15,684 bases of DNA from Parcubacteria group bacterium CG11_big_fil_rev_8_21_14_0_20_39_22. GTDB taxonomy: Bacteria; Patescibacteriota; Minisyncoccia; Phycocordibacterales; GCA-002787175. The DNA is taken from the NCBI GenBank assembly GCA_002787175.1, contig PCWC01000078.1:1-15684 (forward strand), in the 5' to 3' direction. The translations under genes and the position numbers were made by a program. Shown here in pieces: positions 1 through 6,876 of the stretch; the stretch's first letter is position 1; each line of letters starts with the position of its first letter. Below the pieces are notes generated by a model. That model was not told where the DNA came from and ran no database searches. It was given only the letters and a program-made list of their open reading frames with translations.

Positions 1-208
1 AATTCTCAATTTTAAATTTTAAAACAATGTCTTAATTTACAAATTTTTAAACAAAAACACTTTCGGCATTTTATTAGATGAATTAGGTTAATTAGAAATT
101 AGGTGAATTTTCTATTCCTCTTTTTTCTTAACTTTCCACTTACCAACTACTCAATTCTTCCTAACAACTAACAACTAACAACTATTCTCTCCTAACACCT
201 ATTCTGCA
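1..208. other. AT-rich intergenic region with CTAACAA repeats
   Basis: I see no gene here. The stretch is T- and A-rich. At 161-181 the 7-mer CTAACAA is repeated three times in tandem, and a degenerate copy (CTAACACCTA) follows near 192. Positions 141-173 match 7236-7268 exactly (33 bp), in the leader of rpsS. Weaker collinear similarity to that leader extends further upstream, for example AAACAAAAACAC near 50 and a TTTTCTATTCCTC-like tract near 110. This looks like an operon-upstream module shared between the two ribosomal/translation operons of the window. Confidence 0.6.
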
Positions 209-236
209 TTGACAATACCCTCCCATTTGATATAGT
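209..236 (+). promoter_or_regulatory. Promoter of tuf-rpsJ (TTGACA, extended -10)
   Basis: A perfect -35 TTGACA lies at 209-214. After a 16-nt spacer comes the -10 TATAGT at 231-236, preceded by TGA (228-230), which makes an extended -10. The predicted start near 243 leaves about 160 nt of 5' UTR before tuf. The same -35, spacing and TG extension occur before rpsS at 7281-7308. Confidence 0.75.
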
Positions 237-344
237 AGCAAACATCGCACTGCTTAGAGCTTTATTTTTTTCGTATCTTAATTTGGATATAAATAGATGG
301 CTTTAGTGTGTGAATTATAAAATTAATAGCAAGGATTTGTTGGA

Positions 345-379
345 TTGCGGCAGGCACTTGTTCTCGCGCATTGCCGTAA
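345..379 (+). promoter_or_regulatory. Hairpin in the tuf 5' UTR
   Basis: TTGCGGCA (345-352) can pair with TGCCGTAA (372-379): 8 bp including one G-U, around a 19-nt loop. It ends 27 nt before the tuf start codon in a long untranslated leader, so it may influence tuf translation or mRNA stability. The role is inference; only the pairing is seen. Confidence 0.35.
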
Positions 380-406
380 GTCAATAAACCTTATAAATAT
401 AAAAGT

Positions 407-1597
407 ATGACAGATTTTGATAGAAGTAAGCCTCATGTCAACGTTGGTACTATCGGACACGTTGACCACGGCAAGACAACTCTTACTGCAGCAATACTTA
501 GCGTTTTAAATCGCGCAGGTAATGCAGTAAAAATGAAGGCGGTTGATCAGATTGACTCCGCTCCAGAAGAAAAAGCTCGTGGTATTACCATCGCTCTTTC
601 GCACAATGAGTATGAAACCGGTGCTCGTCACTACGCCCATATCGACGCTCCTGGACACGCAGACTATATTAAGAACATGATTACCGGTGCTGCCCAAATG
701 GACGGTGCAGTGCTTGTTGTAGCTGCCACAGACGGTGTTATGCCTCAGACTCGTGAGCACATTTTGCTTGCAAAACAAGTTGGTGTGCCTCGAATTATCG
801 TATTTCTTAACAAATGCGACATGGTATCAGAGCCAGATCTTATAGATTTGGTTGAAGAAGAGGTTCGAGAACTTCTTGATAAATATGATTTTAACGGCAA
901 AGAAGCTCCTGTTATAAGAGGTTCAGCTCTTAAGGCACTTGAAGAGACCGACAATAACGGAGAATGGTCTAAAAAGGTCCTTGAGCTTGCGGATGCTTTG
1001 GATTCTTACATTCCTATGCCAGTTCGAGATACAGACAAGCCTTTCCTTATGCCTATCGAAGACATTTTCTCAATCGAAGGTCGTGGTACTGTTGTAACCG
1101 GACGTATCGAGAGAGGAGTAGTTAAGGTTGGAGAGGAAATCGAGATTGTTGGTATTAAACCAACAGCCAAGACTACTGTTACTGGAATCGAAATGTTCAA
1201 CAAGTCTCTACAAGAAGGTATGGCGGGAGACAACGCAGGAATTCTTTTGCGAGGTACCAAGAAGGAAGAAATTCATCGAGGTCAAGTGCTTGCAAAACCT
1301 GCTTCTGTAACTCCTCACACTGACTTCGAATCAGAAGTTTACATCCTTAAAAAGGAAGAAGGAGGACGACATACACCTTTCTTTACAGGTTACAAACCAC
1401 AGTTCTACATCCGTACAACTGATGTTACTGGAGAAGTAACCTTGCCTGAAGGAACAGAAATGGTTATGCCAGGAGATACTATTACCTTCAAAGTAAAACT
1501 TACTGCACCTGTCGCTCTTGAAGCTCAACAGCGTTTCGCTGTTCGTGAAGGAGGAAAGACCGTAGGGGCAGGGGTTGTAACAAAGGTTGTAGCGTAA
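407..1597 (+). CDS. tuf: Translation elongation factor EF-Tu
   Basis: EF-Tu is the GTPase that delivers aminoacyl-tRNA to the ribosomal A site. The 396-residue product has the usual full length. G-domain motifs are in order: P-loop GHVDHGKT (17-24), RGITI (58-62), DAPGH (80-84, with catalytic His84), NKCD (135-138) and SALK (173-176). Domains 2 and 3 follow, including GRGTVVTGRIERG and a C-terminal segment ending in VVTKVVA. DAPGH replaces the more common DCPGH. The start at 407 fits the family N-terminus (KPHVNVGTIGHVDHGK). No Shine-Dalgarno sequence precedes it; the upstream bases are TATAAAAGT. It is the first gene of a two-gene unit with rpsJ, 27 nt upstream of it, under the promoter at 209-236. 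The usual str-operon partners rpsL, rpsG and fusA are not directly upstream. Identification is secure. Confidence 0.98.
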   Translation: MTDFDRSKPHVNVGTIGHVDHGKTTLTAAILSVLNRAGNAVKMKAVDQIDSAPEEKARGITIALSHNEYETGARHYAHIDAPGHADYIKNMITGAAQMDGAVLVVAATDGVMPQTREHILLAKQVGVPRIIVFLNKCDMVSEPDLIDLVEEEVRELLDKYDFNGKEAPVIRGSALKALEETDNNGEWSKKVLELADALDSYIPMPVRDTDKPFLMPIEDIFSIEGRGTVVTGRIERGVVKVGEEIEIVGIKPTAKTTVTGIEMFNKSLQEGMAGDNAGILLRGTKKEEIHRGQVLAKPASVTPHTDFESEVYILKKEEGGRHTPFFTGYKPQFYIRTTDVTGEVTLPEGTEMVMPGDTITFKVKLTAPVALEAQQRFAVREGGKTVGAGVVTKVVA

Positions 1598-1624
1598 TAG
1601 AGAATCGGAATAGAAAACAACATT

Positions 1625-1987
1625 ATGGCTGTAACAAAAGAAACAAAAACCAAAAAGACAAAAAAGAAAGCAGGAGATGTTGTCTCAAAGCTTAGAATCC
1701 GTGTTCGTGCTTACGAACATAAGATTTTAGATGCATCGGTCAAGCAGATAATGGATACAGCTCTTCGTTTTGACGCTCAAGTGCTGGGTCCGATACCTTT
1801 GCCAACCGAGATAAAGAAATATACCGTCAACAGGTCTTCATTCGTATTTAAGAACGCGCGAGAACAATTTGAAATGCGAGTGCACAAGAGATTGATTGAT
1901 ATTATAAATCCATCGGCAAAAGTCATCGAAGCCCTTACAAATTTGAGTTTACCTTCTGGCGTAAACATCGATGTAAAGATGTTGTAG
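1625..1987 (+). CDS. rpsJ: 30S ribosomal protein S10 (uS10)
   Basis: uS10 sits in the head of the 30S subunit and, in the NusE role, joins transcription antitermination complexes. The 120-residue product has the S10 core from about residue 22 (KLRIRVRAYEHKILD), then the GPIPLPTEIKKYTVNRS loop and the C-terminal strand GVNIDVKML. It is longer than the usual 100-105 residues because of a Lys/Thr-rich N-terminal tail of about 17 residues. It follows tuf by 27 nt without a Shine-Dalgarno. Normally rplC-rplD-rplW-rplB follow; here a perfect terminator begins 11 nt after the stop. The bases around the stop (GTTGTAGAAAATAAG, 1981-1995) recur exactly at 2204-2218 in an intergenic repeat. Confidence 0.97.
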   Translation: MAVTKETKTKKTKKKAGDVVSKLRIRVRAYEHKILDASVKQIMDTALRFDAQVLGPIPLPTEIKKYTVNRSSFVFKNAREQFEMRVHKRLIDIINPSAKVIEALTNLSLPSGVNIDVKML

Positions 1988-1997
1988 AAAATAAGGA

Positions 1998-2029
1998 GTA
2001 AAAACGCCCCCGAAAGGGGGCGTTTTTAC
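1998..2029 (+). terminator. Strong intrinsic terminator after rpsJ
   Basis: GTAAAAACGCCCCC (1998-2011) and GGGGGCGTTTTTAC (2016-2029) form a perfect 14-bp stem on a GAAA tetraloop, with a T5 run on the 3' side. It lies immediately after rpsJ, so transcription from the tuf promoter should stop here. That is unusual, because rpsJ is normally the first gene of the long S10 operon. Confidence 0.92.
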
Positions 2030-2043
2030 GACTATATTTTCAA

Positions 2044-2160
2044 AAATCCTGCACCAATTTCACCAAAGGTGTAAAGTACAACCGGATAAAAAATCGCGTG
2101 ACAGTTTTCAATCTTAAACAATCAGTAAGCGCCTTTTAAATTGGTGCGGGGTTGTAGAAA
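2044..2160. repeat. Palindromic repeat element, long copy
   Basis: The left part AAATCCTGCACCAATTT (2044-2060) and the right part AAATTGGTGC (2138-2147) are inverted repeats: GCACCAATTT pairs perfectly with AAATTGGTGC. The right end continues GGGGTTGTAGAAA. TACAACC (2077-2083) can also pair with GGTTGTA (2150-2156), and CACC-AAA-GGTG forms a small hairpin at 2061-2071. A shorter copy follows at 2169-2213. The arrangement resembles a small non-autonomous mobile palindrome, but no transposase is present. Confidence 0.55.
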
Positions 2161-2168
2161 TATATGGT

Positions 2169-2213
2169 AAATCCTGCACCAAATTTCTTAATTTTGATGC
2201 GGGGTTGTAGAAA
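2169..2213. repeat. Palindromic repeat element, short copy
   Basis: The same ends as the preceding element, AAATCCTGCACCAA and GCGGGGTTGTAGAAA, enclose only a short imperfect palindrome. The tail GTTGTAGAAAATAAG (2204-2218) is identical to the bases spanning the rpsJ stop codon at 1981-1995. Confidence 0.55.
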
Positions 2214-2268
2214 ATAAGTGTGTAGAACGAACGCAGAAAACTATGCGGAATAAGAAATAAGTGTGTAG
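2212..2268. repeat. Direct repeat pair AAATAAGTGTGTAG
   Basis: The 14-mer AAATAAGTGTGTAG occurs at 2212-2225 and again at 2255-2268. It abuts the short palindromic element and may be a duplicated target or an internal repeat of a decayed element. I see no coding sequence here. Confidence 0.45.
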
Positions 2269-2301
2269 GGCTTTACTAACTTCCTACAAGACAGATCAGG
2301 T

Positions 2302-2335
2302 GAACGGCTGGGCGACAAATCTCGCCCAGCCGTTC
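2302..2335 (+). terminator. Terminator-like 14-bp hairpin
   Basis: GAACGGCTGGGCGA (2302-2315) pairs perfectly with TCGCCCAGCCGTTC (2322-2335) around a 6-nt loop. The downstream tract GTCGTTTCTT is only moderately T-rich, so this could be a backup terminator or a repeat-derived hairpin. The perfect stem is certain; the function is not. Confidence 0.5.
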
Positions 2336-2394
2336 GTCGTTTCTTATGCGAAGAGATTGGAGATTGGCTCTTACGAAGGTAAACTCTAAAAACT

Positions 2395-2431
2395 AAACCC
2401 GCCACTCGCCTGGCGGGTTTAGAGGGCTTTG
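2395..2431. repeat. Hairpin repeat, left copy flanking the R-M island
   Basis: AAACCCGCCA (2395-2404) and TGGCGGGTTT (2411-2420) form a perfect 10-bp stem, followed by AGAGGGCTTTG. The entire 37 bp recurs exactly at 6914-6950, on the other side of the restriction-modification genes. A second shared string, AGATTGGAGATTGGCT, is at 2354-2369 and 6973-6988, but on opposite sides of the hairpin in the two copies. Confidence 0.7.
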
Positions 2432-2435
2432 GATA

Positions 2436-2636
2436 GATGTTAGTTTTTAGGGGTTAGCGGTTAGGAAATAATACAAAAATCGCCCGGGCTTTTTTGTTTG
2501 AAAATAGGGCGAGAATGAGCTGTTTTGATGGAATTTTGAGGGGGAAAGTGCTATGGTGTAATAGTTGTTAGGTGGTAGCTTTTAGGTGTTAGGTTTACCC
2601 TGCGTAGCTTTAGCGTAGTGGGGTGTTAGCTGTTAG
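2436..2636. repeat. Degenerate TTAGGTGTTAG-type repeats (plus orientation)
   Basis: GTTAG/TTAGG words recur densely at 2436-2466, 2565-2595 and 2621-2636. TAGCTTTTAGGTG (2576-2588) is the exact reverse complement of 7214-7226 in the rpsS leader, so the family brackets the island in inverted orientation. The same family lies downstream of secY (15345-15395) and, inverted, upstream of tuf. The rest of 2030-2646 contains no gene that I can support. Confidence 0.6.
2554..2562 (+). promoter_or_regulatory. Extended -10 promoter for the island genes
   Basis: TGG-TGTAAT forms an extended -10 (TG at 2554-2555, hexamer 2557-2562, five of six matches to TATAAT). A weak TTGAGG lies upstream at a short 15-nt spacing. 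It is about 85 nt before the first island gene at 2647 and agrees with the other extended -10 promoters in this window. Confidence 0.45.
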
Positions 2637-2646
2637 GAAAAGGAAT

Positions 2647-3420
2647 ATGGCAAACATACAAAAAGAAAATAAAACTATCTCTTCTGAGGGTATTTTAGAA
2701 CATATCATAAAAACTAGTAATGATGTGGGTAATCACTTCGATAAAATTTACAGTTATTTTCTAGAAGAACAAAGTGGGGAGATAGCTATTTACTATAATG
2801 TTTTGGATAACCTTACCAACGACGAAAATTTCAACAAATCTCAATCTAATTTCCAATCAGCTCTATTATTTTGGCGTTCGCTGAACTCATATATTTCAGC
2901 CTTAGAATTGTTCAGAAGTGGATACCTAAACGAACCTCAACTCATTACGAGACATATTTTGGAAATTATTTCTTCTGCATATGATATTTACACACATCCG
3001 GAAAAACTTAAGTTGCTTCGGGAAAATAAATACGATTCAACGGTCAGTGTCACTATTGCAAAGAAAGTCTTGCCATCAATTGGTAAAGCGTATGGAATAA
3101 CAAGCAATTACATAACACACATCAGTATGCTTCATAGCGCTCCCCAAGGAGATCTTGACAAGGGTTCTTTGTGGATAGGGGGAGGGTTTGACGAGAATCA
3201 GCGCCTCTTTCATTATTCTGCGATGATGGGCTTGCTGGAGACATTAGTCTTAATCAATGAAATGATAGAAATTACTTTCAGTGACTGGTTATCAGAGTTT
3301 CGGTATGAAAGGAAGAATGAGGGTGGAGTTTCGAAAACGCAATTGCCTACAAGAATAGAAAAACTTTTTTTCGGAATCATCTCAAAATTTCAAGATTTGA
3401 CTCTAAAGTATAAATTATGA
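2647..3420 (+). CDS. Helical protein of unknown function, possibly DUF5677-like
   Basis: The 257-residue product appears all-helical and soluble. A central segment (ALELFRSGYLNEPQLITRHILEI) has the pattern of DUF5677/HEPN-like proteins, where a repeated arginine-helix motif follows a leucine-rich helix. I do not see a proper HEPN Rx4-6H motif, so no nuclease role is claimed. The ATG at 2647 was chosen over an in-frame GTG at 2623 because AGGAAAAGG sits just before it and the upstream codons lie in a degenerate intergenic repeat. Its stop overlaps the next start (ATGA at 3417-3420), so it is coupled to the truncated methyltransferase. Its place at the head of a restriction-modification island suggests a defence-associated role, but that is inference. 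Confidence 0.75.
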   Translation: MANIQKENKTISSEGILEHIIKTSNDVGNHFDKIYSYFLEEQSGEIAIYYNVLDNLTNDENFNKSQSNFQSALLFWRSLNSYISALELFRSGYLNEPQLITRHILEIISSAYDIYTHPEKLKLLRENKYDSTVSVTIAKKVLPSIGKAYGITSNYITHISMLHSAPQGDLDKGSLWIGGGFDENQRLFHYSAMMGLLETLVLINEMIEITFSDWLSEFRYERKNEGGVSKTQLPTRIEKLFFGIISKFQDLTLKYKL

Positions 3421-3773
3421 ATTTATCTGATAACGAAAAACGAGATATTGTGAAATACTTGGAAGCGGGGAAACCGCTTCCAGAGAAGTATCGTTTTTTA
3501 CTTTTTGATGATGAACGAGAAGTTGAGCTTCTTTGGAATGGAAAGACAAATGAGGTGACGAATGTTGTTCTACCTTTTCAAGTTATTGAGCAAATAGACG
3601 AGCCGAGGAGCGATGCGAAATTTGGCAATCAGAATTCTCTTTTTGACACTTCGGGACGACAAATAACCGGTTGGACAAATAAACTAATCTGGGGAGACAA
3701 TAAACTCATTCTCTCCTCTCTCAAGAATGGACCGCTTCGCAAAGAGATAGAAGCCCAAGGTGGTTTGAAATAA
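3417..3773 (+). pseudogene. N-terminal remnant of a type III-like adenine DNA methyltransferase
   Basis: The 118 residues match, from memory of the family, the N-terminus of site-specific adenine methyltransferases of type III Mod type: a helical start with KPLPEKYRFLLF, then REVELLWNGKTNEV, VVLPFQVIEQ, a DEPR segment and WGDNKLILSSLKNGPLR. Intact relatives continue after GGLK directly into LIYIDPPF, the catalytic motif IV. Here a stop codon follows the Lys, so the SAM-binding and catalytic regions are absent. The protein cannot methylate DNA alone. The cut is only 5 nt before the cytosine methyltransferase start, which suggests a recombination joint where a new R-M module replaced the rest of the gene. 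It is open without internal damage, so it may still be translated, coupled to the gene before it through ATGA. Confidence 0.75.
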
Positions 3774-3778
3774 ATTTT

Positions 3779-4777
3779 ATGAGTAAGACACAAACAAAAA
3801 ATCTAAAATTTATAGACTTCTGTGCAGGAATTGGTGCAGGTCGCCTTGGTCTTGAGAAAAATGGTTTATCTTGTGTTGGCTTTTCTGAAATAGACAAGCG
3901 AGCTGAAATAACTTACAGAAAGTTTTTTGGTGAGGATGAAATAAACCACGGAGATTTAACCAAAATTGATTCTAAAAAACTTCCCGATTTTGAAATGATG
4001 ATTGCGGGTTTTCCTTGCCAAACTTTTTCCGTCATTGGACAAAGAAAAGGAATGGGAGACGAACGAGGACAGATAATTTTTAGTTTGATAAAAATAATGC
4101 TCGCTAAAGATTTGAAATATTTTATTTTAGAAAATGTGAAAGGTCTAACAAACCACGATAACGGGAACTCTCTTAAAGTCATTTTACAGGAATTAGAAAA
4201 AGCTGGATATAAAGTTTTTTGTGAAGTTTTAAATAGTATTGATTACGGTGTACCTCAAATGAGGGAAAGGATATACTTTGTAGGCATAAGAGAAGATTTA
4301 GTGCCAGATGATTTCCAATTTTATTTCCCTAAACGCCAACCAAGGGCGGATGTAAAAGATTATTTGATTGACACAAAGGAGCTTGGATTTGACGAGAAAA
4401 AAGTCGCATACGAGACTTTTTTGAAGTATTTGGATAATAAATATAATAAGGATCGATACGATATTAAGGAAATTCTTGAGCAGGACTATTTGGTAATAGA
4501 CACAAGGCAATCTGATTTAAGAATTTATCATAATAAAGTACCAACACTCCGGACTGGAAGACATGGGATTTTATATGTTAGGGATGGAAAGTTTAGAAAA
4601 CTCTCGGGTTACGAGTCGCTATTACTCCAAGGTTTCCCCAGAGAACTTGCAAAAAAAGTCGATGGTGTTATTGATGAAATACATTTATTAAAACAAACAG
4701 GAAACGCTATGACAGTTAATACTATTGAAGCCATTGCGAGAGAACTGTTTAAAACATTGGAGGTATATGAAAAATAA
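3779..4777 (+). CDS. DNA (cytosine-5-)-methyltransferase of a type II R-M system
   Basis: This enzyme transfers a methyl group from S-adenosylmethionine to C5 of cytosine in its target site, protecting host DNA from the partner nuclease. The 332 residues contain all main motifs in order: I DFCAGIGAG (13-21), II SEID with Glu37, IV GFPCQ with catalytic Cys80, VI ENV (118-120), VIII QMRERIYFVG (160-169), IX around RTGRHGILYV, and X TGNAMTVNTIEAIA near the C-terminus. The target recognition domain between VIII and IX is short (about 80 residues), as in small type II enzymes; I cannot read the target from it. It starts 5 nt after the truncated Mod fragment and overlaps the next gene by 11 nt, the usual M-R pairing. 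By eye it is more AT-rich than the ribosomal genes, consistent with horizontal acquisition. Confidence 0.95.
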   Translation: MSKTQTKNLKFIDFCAGIGAGRLGLEKNGLSCVGFSEIDKRAEITYRKFFGEDEINHGDLTKIDSKKLPDFEMMIAGFPCQTFSVIGQRKGMGDERGQIIFSLIKIMLAKDLKYFILENVKGLTNHDNGNSLKVILQELEKAGYKVFCEVLNSIDYGVPQMRERIYFVGIREDLVPDDFQFYFPKRQPRADVKDYLIDTKELGFDEKKVAYETFLKYLDNKYNKDRYDIKEILEQDYLVIDTRQSDLRIYHNKVPTLRTGRHGILYVRDGKFRKLSGYESLLLQGFPRELAKKVDGVIDEIHLLKQTGNAMTVNTIEAIARELFKTLEVYEK

Positions 4778-5543
4778 AAAGAAAAATTTAAAACAGATGG
4801 TAGCTCTTGGTTCAAAAACTGCCAAAGGTGGATTTGCTAACGAGCAGGATGTTATTGATCGCTTTAATGATTGGGAAAAGGATAAGGTTGCACAAGAATG
4901 GTTAGCAGAAATGAATTACAAAATTAAAGATATTGAGTTTGTAAAAGCTTCAAAAGTTAAGGGTCAATACAAAGCAGATATTCAAGTTAGGATAACTATT
5001 TTGATAAAACTAAAATCACAAGAGGATTTACAGAATTTACAAGTAAAACTCGTGAGCAATCCTCAAGGATTTAATCAAATAGATAAAAGATGGATCGATA
5101 AATATGTTGAACTGTGGAATATTCCGAAAGACATAACAAAAATCTTAAAACTTTTTACCGGTGAAATTATTGCAAAGAAAAAGGGTTTACGAGATTCCCG
5201 CAGAATGTTTCTGGATGAAATGAGTGAAGCAGATCAAGACAGACTTATGGATTTTTTTAAGCACAATAAGATATTGATTGTTTCGGATATTCTAAAGGGT
5301 AGAGGCGAATTTTCGGCAGATTGGACTTTAGTGATTTTAAAAATGAAAGGGGAAAGCAGGTGGGTTTTAAAATCTATAAACGAAGTGATGAATGTTTTTG
5401 GAGCTGGCGATATCCGTATAACGAGAGAAGGAAGTTTAAAGATAGGAAAAATTGGAATGCAGAGAAAAGGTGGAGATGGTGGTCGTGATACTGCTAAAAT
5501 GTTGCAATTCAAAATCAATCCTGTTGAGTTGTTTGGAAAGTAA
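4767..5543 (+). CDS. Probable type II restriction endonuclease
   Basis: The 258-residue product directly follows, and overlaps by 11 nt, the C5 methyltransferase, so it is best explained as the cognate endonuclease. Visible features are YKAD71IQVRI followed about 20 residues later by LQ92VK94, compatible with a PD-(D/E)XK core of the D...QxK type. The C-terminus has an RKGGDGGRDTAKMLQFKINP motif that I associate with type II enzyme families. I cannot name the family or the cleavage site. The start at 4767 was chosen because GGAGG (4759-4763) sits before it; an earlier in-frame ATG at 4725 would place 14 more residues inside the methyltransferase gene. There are no membrane segments or signal peptide. 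The role rests on context plus motif; confidence in nuclease function is moderate to good. Confidence 0.8.
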   Translation: MKNKKKNLKQMVALGSKTAKGGFANEQDVIDRFNDWEKDKVAQEWLAEMNYKIKDIEFVKASKVKGQYKADIQVRITILIKLKSQEDLQNLQVKLVSNPQGFNQIDKRWIDKYVELWNIPKDITKILKLFTGEIIAKKKGLRDSRRMFLDEMSEADQDRLMDFFKHNKILIVSDILKGRGEFSADWTLVILKMKGESRWVLKSINEVMNVFGAGDIRITREGSLKIGKIGMQRKGGDGGRDTAKMLQFKINPVELFGK

Positions 5544-5628
5544 AAGAAGAAGTTTGCAAAAATTAAGTTTTAGGATTTGAATTATAAATATGGTTTTCTA
5601 TTTCGGCAAAAAGAAAGGTGATGAGCTA

Positions 5629-6333
5629 ATGTCGAAGATAAATCTCCGAGAAATTAGTTCACGAGCGAAACAGTGGGATCATCCTGTGAAAGGTTTATTT
5701 AAGTATGCCGAATCAATGAAAAAGTGTGGTGGGGATATACTCAAACTTCCCAAAAATGACAGGGAGCGATATTGTGTATCTCTTGTTGCTCTTGCGATGA
5801 TGAATGATTCTAAAATGGATTGGTGGACTAATATACCTAAACAAGATCCACCGGATGGACTTGTGATGACTCTAATACAAGAAAAACCTGACGCTCTTAA
5901 GGGATATATGCGTGAAGTTGAAGTGGTAGAACATAGAGAAAAACCAGAGCAAATTTTTAATGTAATTCTCAACAAAATGACTGAAAAATCTTATGAAAAC
6001 AATACGATACTTGTTTGTCTGGCATTAACTCCTGCTGTGTATGATTTCAATATGTTAGCTAAAAAATTAGCAGAAATTACATCGTCGCTAAAACATGTTT
6101 TTGTAATGTTCGCTGGAATATCGTTAAATCAAAGCAATATTTCTGTAGACCGACTAAAAACTACATTTACTATGGTTCAACTTTTACCCGTCTTTGAAAT
6201 GGAAACTTTTGACTATAGCCCGTATCTTGATGATTTCAAGGTGAGATATGATAAAGGGCAAGAATCACGATTAACTGATGGGATTGAAGTACATTATGCT
6301 ACTGCAAACCCCAAATTTCATCACAAGAAATAA
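5629..6333 (+). CDS. Unknown protein downstream of the R-M pair, possibly nuclease-like
   Basis: I do not recognise this 234-residue protein. It has a helical N-terminal half (an LREISSRAKQWDHP start) and an alpha/beta middle: PPD76GLVM, then REVE98VVEH, then hydrophobic strands TILVCLALTP and HVFVMFAGI. The spacing of PD76 to E96-x-E98 resembles a PD-(D/E)XK core with ExE, which would fit a second nuclease or accessory subunit, but this is inference. The ATG at 5629 has AAAGGTGAT in good position; an in-frame ATG at 5590 would add 13 residues without a clear ribosome site. It lies 85 nt after the endonuclease on the same strand. In the same frame, beyond the TAA, the sequence stays protein-like, so the gene may be shortened relative to its ancestor. 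Confidence 0.65.
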   Translation: MSKINLREISSRAKQWDHPVKGLFKYAESMKKCGGDILKLPKNDRERYCVSLVALAMMNDSKMDWWTNIPKQDPPDGLVMTLIQEKPDALKGYMREVEVVEHREKPEQIFNVILNKMTEKSYENNTILVCLALTPAVYDFNMLAKKLAEITSSLKHVFVMFAGISLNQSNISVDRLKTTFTMVQLLPVFEMETFDYSPYLDDFKVRYDKGQESRLTDGIEVHYATANPKFHHKK

Positions 6334-6497
6334 TTTGAAAACGTCCTCGTGTTTTCACGGGATATTATGTACAAACGATAATTTGGGTCGAGTGCAGTCG
6401 CTTTTGTTAAAATTGAGGAGAGGTTCAATTATTTTGAGGGAATTAAGAAAGTGTTTTCGTTGTTACTGAAGCGAAAAAAGAATTATTAAAGAAATAG
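6334..6497 (+). pseudogene. Decayed coding-like sequence after the unknown gene
   Basis: In the frame of the preceding gene, past its TAA, the codons read FENVLVFSRDIMYKR, a second TAA at 6379-6381, then FGSSAVAFVKIEERFNYFEG and IKKV. Shifting frame near 6453 gives FVVTEAKKELLKK up to a TAG at 6495-6497. The amino-acid composition looks like real protein, so this is probably the broken C-terminus of the preceding gene or of an older gene. Random open stretches of this size do occur in AT-rich DNA, so confidence is limited. A 7-bp hairpin (TGAAAAC/GTTTTCA, 6336-6357) lies at its start without a T-tract. Confidence 0.4.
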
Positions 6498-6507
6498 AAC
6501 ATCAAAA

Positions 6508-6516
6508 TGGTACAAT
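6508..6516 (+). promoter_or_regulatory. Extended -10 promoter giving a leaderless mRNA
   Basis: TGG-TACAAT (TG at 6508-6509, hexamer 6511-6516, five of six matches) has no recognisable -35. Its expected start point, about 7 nt downstream, falls on the ATG at 6523. There is also no Shine-Dalgarno, so the wHTH transcript is probably leaderless. Confidence 0.6.
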
Positions 6517-6522
6517 ACAAAT

Positions 6523-6825
6523 ATGAACATCTGGATTTTTATTATCATAATCGTCTTGGTCATCCTACTTTCGGTACGCCGGACTCGCGAACCGATTGTC
6601 GGTATCTGTGAGACAGCAATTGGGTTGGACGCTAAAAAGAAGGACAGAAAAGAGAGGATCTTAGCGTTTTTGCGCGAGAAGGGAGAATTGTCGAATTCCG
6701 ATATTCGCGAGGCGTTGGAAATATCCGAGCGATCGGTTGTCCGCTATATGAACGAACTGGAAAAAGAGGGAAGTGTAGAACAAGTCGGCGATACCGGCAG
6801 GGGTGTTACATATCGGCTAAAATAA
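6523..6825 (+). CDS. Membrane-anchored winged helix-turn-helix protein
   Basis: The 100-residue product starts with a hydrophobic helix (residues 2-17, WIFIIIIVLVILL) followed by VRRTR, the profile of an N-in/out single membrane anchor with positive residues on the cytoplasmic side. After a short linker, residues 41-100 form a DeoR-type winged helix: DRKERILAFLREKGELS, a recognition helix around SERSVVRYMNELEKEG, and a wing (VGDTGRGVTYRL). Such small anchored wHTH proteins are, to my knowledge, common in CPR genomes; their targets are not known to me. It may regulate nearby genes, and a 36-bp perfect palindrome 51 nt downstream is a possible binding site. It has its own promoter 7 nt upstream and looks leaderless. 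It ends the island's coding part. Confidence 0.8.
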   Translation: MNIWIFIIIIVLVILLSVRRTREPIVGICETAIGLDAKKKDRKERILAFLREKGELSNSDIREALEISERSVVRYMNELEKEGSVEQVGDTGRGVTYRLK

Positions 6826-6876
6826 CATCTTGTGGACTTCATCGTCGGCGAATTTTTGCATATCGAAATTACACCC

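Noticed and set aside
159..200. CRISPR array or true telomere repeats
   Set aside because: The units are 7 nt, degenerate and without spacers; they are short dispersed intergenic repeats.
296..319. Seven-codon ORF (MALVCEL) in the tuf leader
   Set aside because: It has no ribosome site, no regulatory codon run and no nearby attenuator; such short ORFs are expected by chance.
6278..6469. 63-codon ORF overlapping the end of the third island gene
   Set aside because: It starts inside the preceding gene in another frame; the downstream same-frame continuation of that gene is the better explanation.
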